Source: SHZI01 sp963802215
GTDB taxonomy: Bacteria; Pseudomonadota; Gammaproteobacteria; Steroidobacterales; GCA-2729495
Reading direction: 5' to 3'
Assembly (NCBI GenBank): GCA_963802215.1
Contig: CAWDHQ010000002.1
Coordinates: forward strand, 744,001 to 808,000
DNA: 64,000 nucleotides
Below, piece by piece: positions 47,024-54,784 of the stretch; the stretch's first letter is position 1; each line of letters starts with the position of its first letter. The notes below the pieces were generated by a model. The model was given only the letters and a program-made list of their open reading frames with translations. It was not told the DNA's origin and ran no database searches. The position numbers were made by a program, and so were the translations under genes.

Positions 47024-47707
47024 GTGACCTCCCCCGAATCCACCCCGCCGGCCCTGGTCGTCTTCGGCGCCGACTCGGACACCGGCTACCGGCTGGTGCA
47101 GCTCGGCCGGCGCCATGGCCGTGCCGTCCTCGGGGTCGTTTCCCGGGACCGGGATCGCGGCGCGATCGACCGCCTCGGCGCCGAGTCAGCGGTGGCCGAT
47201 CCGTCCCGGCGCGAGGAAGTGGATGCCGTGTTCGAGAACCTGGACGGGACCCGCCTCGAGGTCGTCTGCTTCATCGGTGGCACGCCGCAGCTCAACAGCC
47301 AGGGCAACATCAACGTCATCGATGCCGCGAGTGCGGCCGGCGTGCCCCGCTTCCTGCTCACCACATCCATCGGCTGCGGCGACAGCGCCGTTGTCCTGGA
47401 CCCCTTCGTTAAGGCGTTCGCGGGCAAGGCGATCCGGGCAAAGGACTGGGCCGAGAAGCAGCTGCGGGCCACCTCCATGGCCTGGACCATCGTGCGTTCC
47501 GGCGGGATGCACGGCCGGCCGTCCCGGGGGGGTGCCATGCTCGTGGAGAGCCCCTACGTGGTCGGCTACATCAACCGGACCGACCTGGGCGACATGGTCT
47601 GGCAGGCGCTCAACAGCCCAAAATCCGTGGGCCGGGTCTTCGCGGCAGTGGACGGCGCCAAGGCCATGAATATCCACGGCGATCCCCTGGTCCCGGCGGA
47701 CCTGTAG
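47024..47707 (+). CDS. NAD(P)-binding SDR-like protein (NmrA/atypical type)
   Basis: A 227-residue Rossmann-fold protein: LVVFGADSDTGYRLVQLGRR for nucleotide binding, then VVCFIGGTPQLNSQGNINVI, RFLLTTSIGCGDS and WTIVRSGGMHGRPSRGG. This is the atypical SDR pattern of the NmrA/YtfG/SDR_a5 type, without a clear YxxxK active site. The substrate is unknown. GTG start. The stop is a REP TAG. Confidence 0.75.
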   Translation: MTSPESTPPALVVFGADSDTGYRLVQLGRRHGRAVLGVVSRDRDRGAIDRLGAESAVADPSRREEVDAVFENLDGTRLEVVCFIGGTPQLNSQGNINVIDAASAAGVPRFLLTTSIGCGDSAVVLDPFVKAFAGKAIRAKDWAEKQLRATSMAWTIVRSGGMHGRPSRGGAMLVESPYVVGYINRTDLGDMVWQALNSPKSVGRVFAAVDGAKAMNIHGDPLVPADL

Positions 47708-47727
47708 GAGCGCCTTCAGGCGCGACC
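47704..47727. repeat. Single REP after the SDR gene
   Basis: GTAGGAGCGCCTTCAGGCGC palindrome whose TAG is the gene's stop. It is the last complete REP seen in the window; none follows in the 16 kb to the right. Confidence 0.85.
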
Positions 47728-47783
47728 GGCCCCGTCTTTCTTGACACCGTCAGGCCCCGCCCAAGACAATGCCGCCCCCGCGT

Positions 47784-47860
47784 GGTGATGTAGCTCAGTT
47801 GGTTAGAGCGCGGCACTCATAATGCTGAGGTCGGTAGTTCAACTCTACCCATCACCACCA
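47784..47860 (+). tRNA. tRNA-Met (anticodon CAT)
   Basis: 77-nt cloverleaf: acceptor GGTGATG with CATCACC, D-arm GCTC/GAGC, anticodon loop CTCATAA, T-arm GGTAG/CTACC with loop TTCAACT, discriminator A, encoded CCA. The overall sequence resembles elongator tRNA-Met more than initiator (no C-A mismatch at 1-72). A lysidine-type tRNA-Ile2 also has CAT and is not ruled out. Its 3' 45 nt (47816-47860) is the attachment sequence repeated at 48683, 53383 and 56370. Confidence 0.93.
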
Positions 47861-47946
47861 CTCTCTTACCAATCAAAGACTTCCGGCTGCCCGATATAAC
47901 CGCACTGGGCGTAGTGCGGCGTAGAACTGTGGGGCATCCGCGCCAA

Positions 47947-47975
47947 TTGACAAGTTTCACTTGTCATCCTAACGT
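47947..47975 (+). promoter_or_regulatory. higBA promoter with overlapping palindromic operator
   Basis: TTGACA (47947-47952), a 17-nt spacer, then TAACGT (47970-47975) as a weak -10. Overlapping it is the perfect inverted repeat TGACAAGT-TTC-ACTTGTCA (47948-47966), a likely HigA operator. It lies about 30 nt upstream of the toxin gene. Confidence 0.6.
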
Positions 47976-48005
47976 ACTGCCTGAAGCTGGCCACTGAGTC
48001 GCCCT

Positions 48006-48284
48006 TTGATCCGCAGCTTTAGCCACAAGGGCCTGTCCCGACTTTATGAGCAAGGCAGTGCCAAGGGCATCTCGGCATCGATGGTGCCGAAGGTCTCGCG
48101 GGTGCTCGCTCGCCTGGATGTGGCAACCGGCCCGGAGCAAATGAACCTTCCGGGCTGGCGACTGCATCCGTTGAAAGGTGAGCTGAAGGGCTTCTGGTCG
48201 GTCTGGGTCTCGGCGAACTGGCGGATCGTCTTCCGGTTTCGCGGCACCGATGCGGTCGACGTCGATCTGATTGACTATCACTGA
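48006..48284 (+). CDS. higB: HigB-type toxin (RelE superfamily mRNA interferase)
   Basis: A 92-residue protein matching the HigB/plasmid-maintenance killer family: FSHKGLSRLYEQGSAKGI, NLPGWRLHPLKGELKGFWSV and ANWRIVFRFRGTDAVDVDLI. In the family the toxin cuts mRNA on the ribosome. TTG start; toxin before antitoxin, the usual Hig order. Confidence 0.9.
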   Translation: MIRSFSHKGLSRLYEQGSAKGISASMVPKVSRVLARLDVATGPEQMNLPGWRLHPLKGELKGFWSVWVSANWRIVFRFRGTDAVDVDLIDYH

Positions 48285-48303
48285 GCAAGAGGAAGGGCGT
48301 TGC

Positions 48304-48618
48304 ATGCCGATGAAAGCACCACCGCATCCGGGCCTGTCGGTCCGTCTGGATTGTCTCGAGCCGGTTGGCTTGTCAGTGACAGAGGCTGCCAGGGCGCTTG
48401 GAGTGACGAGGCAGGCGCTCAACAATGTGGTCAACGGCAAGGCCGGAATTTCGCCGGACATGGCTATCCGGCTCGACAAGGCCTTTGGGGGTACTGCGGA
48501 GGCCTGGCTCGCGCTACAGACCGCCTACGATCTGGCGGAGGCACGCAAACGTGCACGAGGGATGTCCATTCAGCGGTTCAAGGCACCGCGTGCTTCGCAC
48601 CAGTCGACGGGTGGCTGA
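48304..48618 (+). CDS. higA: HigA-type antitoxin (XRE family)
   Basis: A 104-residue DNA-binding antitoxin: PPHPGLSVRLDCLEPVGLSV, helix-turn-helix EAARALGVTRQALNNVVNGK, then KAFGGTAEAWLALQTAYDL, typical of HigA. It neutralises HigB and probably represses the operon through the palindrome at 47948-47966. The ATG at 48304 is 19 nt after higB. Confidence 0.92.
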   Translation: MPMKAPPHPGLSVRLDCLEPVGLSVTEAARALGVTRQALNNVVNGKAGISPDMAIRLDKAFGGTAEAWLALQTAYDLAEARKRARGMSIQRFKAPRASHQSTGG

Positions 48619-48682
48619 GCCGCAGGCCGCACTGCCCGGGAGCCTGCGCTGCTGTTCAATACCTTGGATCAGCCTAGTCGCC

Positions 48683-48727
48683 CTCATAATGCTGAGGTCG
48701 GTAGTTCAACTCTACCCATCACCACCA
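48683..48727 (+). repeat. Attachment-type repeat 2 (tRNA-Met 3' copy)
   Basis: Exact 45-nt copy of the tRNA-Met 3' part, from the anticodon loop (CTCATAATGCTG) through CCA. It is not a functional tRNA, as the 5' half is missing. It is followed by CCAATCAATAACTTACG (48729-48745), the left-end motif of the next cassette. Confidence 0.92.
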
Positions 48728-48740
48728 TCCAATCAATAAC

Positions 48741-50048
48741 TTACGAATCGGGCGATCGACTGGGTTCCCATGACAGGCAAGCGTCGATCGCGCCCCGGTT
48801 GACGTTCAGCGTGAATGTCCAGCCATTGTGCTCGCAGAGTCGCTCGACAATGCCAAGCCCGAGTCCAAACCCTTGTGTCTCCGATCCGCGGGAACGCCGT
48901 TTACTCAATTCCTCGGGATCGTCAACTTCCAGGCCGCTGTGATTGCTGACGGATACTTCGTGCTGATCGATCCGGACGCTAACCGGACCTTGACCGTGGG
49001 GCGTGTGTTCGAACGCGTTGCGTACCAGATTGCCAACTGCGATGGAAAACGCCTGCGGATGACCGAGCAAACTCGGATTAGTCAGGCGCTTCACGTCGAC
49101 GGTTATGTTCTTGTTGGCTAACAGATGGCGCTGTTGCTCGATCGCCTGGTCAACCAGGGGGCCGACTTCGAAGTATTCGCTGTAACTGCTGTCATTGGAT
49201 TCACGAGAAAGGCACAGGAACATATCGATTGTCGTTTGCATGTCGATCGTTGCGCGTTCGATGCGTCCCACTGCCCGGGATGCATTCGTGGACAGCTCGG
49301 CGTGCTCCAGTAGTTCCAGCGCTCCCCGAATGACGGTTATCGGCGTGCGCAGTTCGTGACTCGCGGCACTCGTGAAATAGCGTTCACGGTCGATAAACGC
49401 GCAAATGCGCTTCAGCGTCTTCTCGATGGTCCTCGCCAGCAGCCCGACCTCGTCGTCGTGAAAACACTCAGCCCTGAGGCGCCGCCAATCGTCGTCCGAC
49501 AGCTGTTCCGAGTTTATGCCGCCAACCGCTTCGGCCAGGCGAACTACGGGATCGATGACGCGACGGCTGATAAAGATTCCCAGGCCGATCGCCAGCACGG
49601 TAAACATCGAGAAAAGTGTGACCAGGCCAATGATCCACCACACTTCCTCGGTCGCGGAAGCCTCTATGGCCGAAACGTCGGCTACGATGTACAGGGGTCT
49701 CGGAGGCAGGCCGGTGGTGACTACGGCGACATGCAAATCATCACTCTGGAATTCGTAGTATCCGTCATCGGGCATGTCGGCAGCCCAATCCCGCAAGACT
49801 GTTGGCAGGTCGACGGGCTCGCGATAGCTCTTCAGGTAAGCTGAGTGCGGCGTCGCCGCATCGGGATCGACCCTGGATCGGCCGATGTAGTCCGTCACGG
49901 ACAGGCGAAGCTGCCTCTCCACCATACGGTCTTCGGTGACTCGCATCGCCGCGAGTATGCCCAATCCACTGGTGATGCCAAGCAGAGTCGCAAACAATCC
50001 AAACGCGAAGACGACGCGGGTACGCAGGCTATGTCGGAACATCGTCAT
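48741..50048 (-). CDS. Membrane sensor histidine kinase
   Basis: About 435 residues from the ATG at 50048 (start overlaps the regulator gene). Two membrane helices (about 12-33 and 133-156) enclose a roughly 100-residue periplasmic sensor region. Then come HAMP, H-box TSAASHELRTPITVIRGA, N-box VGNLVRNAFEHTPHG and G-box FGLGLGIVERLCEHNG. The signal is unknown; the divergent TonB receptor is the likely target. Its codon use is less GC-biased than the core genes. Confidence 0.9.
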   Translation of the reverse strand: MTMFRHSLRTRVVFAFGLFATLLGITSGLGILAAMRVTEDRMVERQLRLSVTDYIGRSRVDPDAATPHSAYLKSYREPVDLPTVLRDWAADMPDDGYYEFQSDDLHVAVVTTGLPPRPLYIVADVSAIEASATEEVWWIIGLVTLFSMFTVLAIGLGIFISRRVIDPVVRLAEAVGGINSEQLSDDDWRRLRAECFHDDEVGLLARTIEKTLKRICAFIDRERYFTSAASHELRTPITVIRGALELLEHAELSTNASRAVGRIERATIDMQTTIDMFLCLSRESNDSSYSEYFEVGPLVDQAIEQQRHLLANKNITVDVKRLTNPSLLGHPQAFSIAVGNLVRNAFEHTPHGQGPVSVRIDQHEVSVSNHSGLEVDDPEELSKRRSRGSETQGFGLGLGIVERLCEHNGWTFTLNVNRGAIDACLSWEPSRSPDS

Positions 50049-50745
50049 CCGACTCCGCCAGCCGATAACCAATACGATGCACGGTGTGCAACAACTGCCG
50101 GTCAAAGGGCTTGTCTATCGCCTGGCGCAACTTGTACAAATGGGAACGAAGCGCATCGCTGTCCGGTCGCTCATCACCCCAGAGCAGGGTTTCCAGACTG
50201 GCGCGCACCACAACAGCGGGCGAAGCTTCCATAAGCCGCTCCAGGATCTTCAGGCACGCGGGGTTCAGACTGAGTTTTCGACTCCCTCGGCGGACTTCAA
50301 GGGTCTGTTTGTCCATCGTCAAGTCGCCGACCCTCAGCAATTGCGTGGTCTTTGCGTGGCCGCGTCTGTAGAGGGATACGAGGCGCGCATGGAGCTCCTG
50401 AAGAGCGAACGGTTTCACCAGGTAGTCGTCGGCGCCGGCGTCAAACCCTGCCAGTTTGTCCGGCAACGTGTCGCGCGCCGTCAGCATAAGGACCGGCGTA
50501 TCCCGTTTCGCCTCGAGGCGCAATTTCCGGCAAAAGGTCAAGCCATCCATGCCGGGGAGCATGAGGTCCAGAACGATCACGTCGATTGGTTCTGTCAGCG
50601 CCAGATGCATGGCGCTGATGCCGTCGTGTGCGAAATCGGTGATATGGCCTCGGGCACCGAGATAGTCACCTATGTTCTCGCAGATGTCCCGACTGTCTTC
50701 GACCACGAGTACACGGATGCAGTGGGCACGCAGAGCCTGTGTCAT
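50029..50745 (-). CDS. OmpR-family response regulator
   Basis: 238 residues from the ATG at 50745, which has GGAGG upstream. The receiver domain has VLVVEDSRD, phospho-Asp in VIVLDLMLPGMDGL, and Lys in DDYLVKPFALQEL. A winged helix follows from about 135 (SLNPACLKILERLM; LRSHLYKLRQAID; RIGYRLAE). It is the first gene of a two-gene operon with the kinase. It probably binds the 11-bp-phased repeats just upstream. Confidence 0.92.
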   Translation of the reverse strand: MTQALRAHCIRVLVVEDSRDICENIGDYLGARGHITDFAHDGISAMHLALTEPIDVIVLDLMLPGMDGLTFCRKLRLEAKRDTPVLMLTARDTLPDKLAGFDAGADDYLVKPFALQELHARLVSLYRRGHAKTTQLLRVGDLTMDKQTLEVRRGSRKLSLNPACLKILERLMEASPAVVVRASLETLLWGDERPDSDALRSHLYKLRQAIDKPFDRQLLHTVHRIGYRLAESDDDVPT

Positions 50746-50850
50746 CGTTGCCGTCCTCCCATTGACGTGACCGACGCGACTAGTTTCCATCGCGAAGGCC
50801 GACCAATCGGTCGCCGCAACGTGACCAAAACGTGAATGACCGAATTCCTT

Positions 50851-50891
50851 CTCACTCGGCTTTCACGCGCTTTTCACGCGGCCGTCACGCG
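50851..50891 (+). promoter_or_regulatory. Four 11-bp-phased direct repeats: likely response-regulator operator
   Basis: CTCACTCG (50851), TTCACGCG (50862), TTCACGCG (50873) and GTCACGCG (50884) are spaced exactly 11 bp apart, the OmpR/PhoB tandem-site pattern. A possible -10, TCTAAT, lies at 50901-50906, in the right place for activation of the TonB receptor gene at 50972. Confidence 0.65.
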
Positions 50892-50971
50892 GCCTGCGCC
50901 TCTAATGGGCCCAGAAGTCATGCGCGCTGAGCCTTCATGGCGACCGCGCCCGGCACAAGGAGCAGATTGGC

Positions 50972-53353
50972 ATGAAACGGACGATTCAGCTTTTCGCGGG
51001 GGTACTGGTGATCTGCGCATCATCTGCTGCGATGGCGCAAAGCGCAAATGGAGGGATGCGCATTGCAGTAGTCAGTATGGAGACACAGCGACCTCTCGAG
51101 GGCGTGACTGTGACCGTGACCGACCGCGACGGTAAGGTCACTACCGGTCGCACGGAGGCCAACGGAACTGTCGAGCTGAGTGACCTTGACGCGGGGCTCT
51201 ATGCGGTCACGGCAGATGGCCCTGGCGTGGTTGCAGCCCGGGAGCCCAGCGTACGTGTAATTGGCCGCAAGGTGACTCCGCTAAACCTCGAGATGCTCGC
51301 CCGCACGGAGGCGCTCGAGGAAATCGTAGTTCGAGCCCGCGCGCGAACTGCCGATCCGCATGGGTCGGTGAGCAACTCCTTCCTGAACCGGGAGGAATTG
51401 CGCAGTGCTCCCGGTACAGGCAGTGATGTACTGCGAGCGCTTGACGGCCTGCCGGGGCTGATATCCGACGGCGAATTCGCCAGCTTCTCCGTGCGCGGCC
51501 GCGGACCCCGAGACAACCTGATCCTGATTGACGATATCCCCTTTGACCGTGTGGTTCACTTCGACCAGACACTCGGCGAGGAGGAGGATATCGGTGGCGG
51601 TGGCCGCTACTCGATCTTTGCGCCGAACTCTATCGAGAGTGCGGAGTTCTCGCCCGGCGGCTGGAGCGCAGCGTATGGAGGGCGCTCGGGTTCGCTACTG
51701 AAGCTCGATGTGGTAGGCGGAAGCCCGACGCCCAGCGCCAGTCTGCGGGTAGACCTTGCCGGGGTCGAACTTGGCTACGAGGGGCCAAGCGGCATCCGGG
51801 ATGATACGACCGCATTCTTCACGGCGCGCAATTTCGATTACGGCCGCGTCTTCGATACCATTGGGGAAGAGGACATTGGCCAGCCGGAGCTGACCGATAT
51901 CGTCCTCAAGACTGTGACTTCCCTCGATTCTGGCAACACGTTTGAAGTTCTCGGTATTTACGCGCCCGAGAAATACACGCGCGATATCGACAACGTCCTT
52001 GCGTCCCCGAACTTCGAGGACGTGTCGCTGATGGACACCGATCAGGATCTGTACCTGACGGGGCTGACCTGGCGCCATCTGGTCGGGGAGACCGGTGAAT
52101 GGACGAACCGGATCTACGTACGCGCGAACGACAAATGGTCAGCGGAGGGTGAGGCTTATCCGGACCTCGTGCCGGAGGGTACGCCGGCCCCGGACGTTCC
52201 GGTGCGCGAGCGCCTGATTACCGTCACCGAGAAGGAAACCGAGATCGGCTGGCAAAGCGACTATGTGACTCGCAACCGCTTCGGCCAGGGATCGGCCGGG
52301 CTGCGCGTCTGGCAGACCGACGTCGATTACTCGACGTTCCTGAGAGAGGACTGGGACTGGTTCGTCTTTCGCACGACCGACCCGCGCCCGCCCGGGCAGC
52401 AATTCATCACGTTGACACCGGATAGCGTCAATTCGGTTTATCAGGCGAAGGAGACCAGCTATGCCGCCTACGGCGAGCAGGTGTTCGAGTCCGTTCACTG
52501 GGATCTGAGAGCGGGTCTTCGTTACGACCGCGATGGCTTTTCGGACGAATCGCTCGTCTCTCCGCGGCTTGCGGCGAACTGGCGCCCCGAGCCGGGCAGG
52601 CGCGTGTCAGCAACTGCGGGCGTGTTCTATCAGTCGCCGCGCTTTCTGATCCGCGCCGCGAGCCCGGAGAACTTTGATATCGAAAGCGAGCGAATCACTC
52701 ACGTGAGTGTCGGCTTCGAGCAGCAGTTCGGCCCGGACTGGTCGCTGCTCGTCGAGCCGTACTATCAGTGGCTGGATAATGTCGTCGTGGAGCAGGAGCG
52801 CACCAGTGGTCGGGTCACCAACGACGGGGAGGGCACGAATCTCGGACTGGACGTCGTTCTGTCACGGAGGTTTGACGATGGCTGGTTCGGGAATGTCGTC
52901 TACGCCTACAACAATGCCCGGATCGACGACAACGACGGCTTCGGGGACTATGACGCCGATTTCAACCGCGAGCACTTCTTCTCGATTGGCGGCAGCTGGG
53001 AGATCAGCGAACGCTGGAAGCTCGGTGCACGCTGGAAATGGGCGACGGGGCGGCCCACAGACGACTTCATCATCAACAGTGACGTGCTGGCACCGGGACA
53101 GCCGCTGCGCTACTCGAAGGAACTGACGCGGCAGAACGCACTTCGGCTTGATGACTCTCACTCGCTCAATTTCCGGGTTGATTACCGGCGTACTCTCGGC
53201 CCGGTGGACCTCGTCGCGTTCCTGGACGTAATCAACGTCTACGGTGGCCCGGTCGGTGCTTCGCAGGAGTTCGACCCGCGGCGGGGCGTAAATATCGAAG
53301 ACGAAGGAGAAATATTTCCCATCATCGGTCTGATATTCGAGCGCTCTTGGTGA
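50972..53353 (+). CDS. TonB-dependent outer-membrane receptor
   Basis: A 793-residue receptor with signal peptide (FAGVLVICASSAAMAQ), a carboxypeptidase-regulatory-like domain (about 25-110; ETQRPLEGVTVTVTDRDG), a TonB plug (about 115-245; VLRALDGLPGLISDGEFASF, SVRGRGPRDNLILIDDIPF) and a beta-barrel ending in aromatic FERSW. Substrate unknown. AAGGAG ribosome site upstream. Divergent from, and probably controlled by, the adjacent two-component system. Confidence 0.88.
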   Translation: MKRTIQLFAGVLVICASSAAMAQSANGGMRIAVVSMETQRPLEGVTVTVTDRDGKVTTGRTEANGTVELSDLDAGLYAVTADGPGVVAAREPSVRVIGRKVTPLNLEMLARTEALEEIVVRARARTADPHGSVSNSFLNREELRSAPGTGSDVLRALDGLPGLISDGEFASFSVRGRGPRDNLILIDDIPFDRVVHFDQTLGEEEDIGGGGRYSIFAPNSIESAEFSPGGWSAAYGGRSGSLLKLDVVGGSPTPSASLRVDLAGVELGYEGPSGIRDDTTAFFTARNFDYGRVFDTIGEEDIGQPELTDIVLKTVTSLDSGNTFEVLGIYAPEKYTRDIDNVLASPNFEDVSLMDTDQDLYLTGLTWRHLVGETGEWTNRIYVRANDKWSAEGEAYPDLVPEGTPAPDVPVRERLITVTEKETEIGWQSDYVTRNRFGQGSAGLRVWQTDVDYSTFLREDWDWFVFRTTDPRPPGQQFITLTPDSVNSVYQAKETSYAAYGEQVFESVHWDLRAGLRYDRDGFSDESLVSPRLAANWRPEPGRRVSATAGVFYQSPRFLIRAASPENFDIESERITHVSVGFEQQFGPDWSLLVEPYYQWLDNVVVEQERTSGRVTNDGEGTNLGLDVVLSRRFDDGWFGNVVYAYNNARIDDNDGFGDYDADFNREHFFSIGGSWEISERWKLGARWKWATGRPTDDFIINSDVLAPGQPLRYSKELTRQNALRLDDSHSLNFRVDYRRTLGPVDLVAFLDVINVYGGPVGASQEFDPRRGVNIEDEGEIFPIIGLIFERSW

Positions 53354-53382
53354 GAAACCTGCGTGCAAGACCCGCGCCCGAG

Positions 53383-53420
53383 TGCTGAGGTCGGTAGTTC
53401 AACTCTACCCATCACCACCA
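53383..53420 (+). repeat. Attachment-type repeat 3 (shorter tRNA-Met 3' copy)
   Basis: 38-nt exact copy starting TGCTGAGGTCGG and ending at CCA; it lacks the CTCATAA of the other copies. This suggests the crossover lies to the right of the anticodon loop. It is followed by CCAATCAAGCACTTACG (53422-53438). Confidence 0.9.
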
Positions 53421-53535
53421 TCCAATCAAGCACTTACGAAGCGTCTGTTTTCGGCCCGACTGCCGTAGCCGGGCTCCTTTGACCACAACCGTGGGCGGGC
53501 GTAGCCTCGACTGAAGTGGTCGGGAGAAGACGCCC

Positions 53536-53652
53536 ATGCGCCCAACGCTCGTTGTGTGTGTCGTCTGCTGCTCCATCGCTGCCGCGATCACTCACGCGGC
53601 GACACTCCCGGTGCTTAAGTGGGGCAGCGAGGCGGCGCAACGTGGAAAATGA
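53536..53652 (+). CDS. Small signal-peptide-like ORF
   Basis: 38 residues, MRPTLVVCVVCCSIAAAITH then AATLPVLKWGSE, with GGGAG upstream. It looks like a signal peptide with a very short mature part. It overlaps the next gene start by 11 nt. It may be a small secreted peptide or chance. Confidence 0.3.
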   Translation: MRPTLVVCVVCCSIAAAITHAATLPVLKWGSEAAQRGK

Positions 53653-54265
53653 ATATCGCTACGGATTCGACTATGCCGAGCGCGATGGCCGCAAGGTCAT
53701 CCGCTACCGCCAGGACAAGCTCTGGTTCAAGGCCGGATGTGCCTGGTATGTGTTCTTCACGCTGATCTCGCTGTTTTTTCTCCTCGGCGAGCGGTGGGCG
53801 TGGCAGCTGCCCATCCCTGCCTTCGCGTTCCTGGTCTGGTGGCGCTCCCGCAAGCGCGAGATCTCGGTGGGCGAGAAGGATCTTAAGGTAGGCAAGAAAA
53901 CCTACGATCGGTCCAAGATCACCCGGCTGTTTGTCGAGAACAAAGGCGTCCGGCAGGACTTCCGCCACTCCGCGCAGGACTACAACGAGGTGGCGCGACG
54001 CGCCGAGCGTGACCCGTTCGGTGGTGACCCGGCATTGGCCAGGGCTTCGGCGATGGCCGCTGATGCCACGACGGGCGTCGCCATGATCGTGGCCGGAGGG
54101 ATCGATTCGAAGGGCAAGAAGGTCCGGATGGAGTACGACGGCAAGACCGTGGTCATAGCCAGCTGGCTGAGTGTTCAGCGCGCGATGATCCTGGCGAACG
54201 CGGTTGGTGGCCTGCTGGGGTACACGATGGATGGGGAGGGCTCAGTCGCCCCCAAGGTTGGGTAA
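53642..54265 (+). CDS. Hypothetical two-helix membrane protein
   Basis: 207 residues from the GTG at 53642. Two membrane helices (about 27-60: WYVFFTLISLFFLLGERWAW and the following IPAFAFLVWW) are flanked by charged cytoplasmic parts. The C-terminal half (KYDGKTVVIASWLSVQRAMI-like end) is soluble. I do not recognise the family. Codons upstream of the GTG in this frame are Arg-rich and unlikely to be translated. Confidence 0.55.
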   Translation: MENEYRYGFDYAERDGRKVIRYRQDKLWFKAGCAWYVFFTLISLFFLLGERWAWQLPIPAFAFLVWWRSRKREISVGEKDLKVGKKTYDRSKITRLFVENKGVRQDFRHSAQDYNEVARRAERDPFGGDPALARASAMAADATTGVAMIVAGGIDSKGKKVRMEYDGKTVVIASWLSVQRAMILANAVGGLLGYTMDGEGSVAPKVG

Positions 54266-54287
54266 CGACGTTGATCAGGGACGCGTG

Positions 54288-54677
54288 ATGGCAATTGAAC
54301 GGTTCTCGCAATGGCGTCCAGTGGCAATCTGCGCACTGCTCGGCGGTTTACTCGCCGGGTGTGGCGGCGGGGCCGGTGGCAAGCCCAGTGGCGTCTACGT
54401 CGCCAAGTACCCGGACAGTCCTGCCGTGTTCATTGAGAAGTACGATTTCCAGTCCGGCGATACCGTGGTGGTCACCGCGATGGGGAACACCGAGACGGGC
54501 ACCTGGGTCATGGCGGACGACGGTCGCATAACCATCACCATGCCCGGCGGCCAGCAGGCGCACCTGAAGAGGGGCAGCGGTGGCTGCCTGGTGGGAATCA
54601 GCGACGCGGGCATGACCGCAGAGGCAGCGAAAGACGGCGTGGATGTGGAGGAGATGGGGAGCTACTGCCCGGACTAG
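54288..54677 (+). CDS. Hypothetical lipoprotein
   Basis: A 129-residue protein with a lipoprotein signal, AICALLGGLLAGCGGGAGG (lipobox LAGC, Cys at about 25), followed by a small beta-rich domain (VFIEKYDFQSGDTVVVTAMG, DDGRITITMPGGQQAHLKR). It resembles small META/lipocalin-like envelope lipoproteins, but no family is assigned. Confidence 0.65.
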   Translation: MAIERFSQWRPVAICALLGGLLAGCGGGAGGKPSGVYVAKYPDSPAVFIEKYDFQSGDTVVVTAMGNTETGTWVMADDGRITITMPGGQQAHLKRGSGGCLVGISDAGMTAEAAKDGVDVEEMGSYCPD

Positions 54678-54784
54678 GGAGGTCCTTTTCGCGCGACTGT
54701 ACGCTTGTCATAACGCACGGAATTGCAACGCGCCGCCCGCGCCGCTACCGTGGACCGCTACGAGTCGGCAGCGGGACCGGAACC

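Larger units (their letters stand above)
47861..48727 (+). mobile_element. tRNA-Met cassette 1 (HigBA cargo)
   Basis: An 867-bp segment from the tRNA 3' end to the first repeated tRNA fragment. It starts with the shared motif CCAATCAAAGACTTCCG (47869-47885) and ends in a 45-nt exact copy of the tRNA 3' part. It carries only a toxin-antitoxin pair. No integrase is encoded. Confidence 0.7.
48728..53420 (+). mobile_element. tRNA-Met cassette 2 (two-component system and TonB receptor)
   Basis: A 4.7-kb segment between attachment repeats 2 and 3. The stop codon of the histidine kinase gene lies inside the left-end motif and the receptor gene ends about 30 nt before the right repeat, so the cargo fills the cassette with almost no spare DNA. 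No recombinase. Confidence 0.65.

Noticed and set aside
46270..47412. Plus-strand open frame crossing the IS110 transposase and the SDR gene
   Set aside because: It covers known genes on other frames and the bridge-RNA strip; product is Arg/Gly/Pro-rich without motifs.
48683..48727. Repeated tRNA fragments as additional tRNA-Met genes
   Set aside because: All three downstream copies lack the acceptor 5' strand and D-arm, so no cloverleaf can form.
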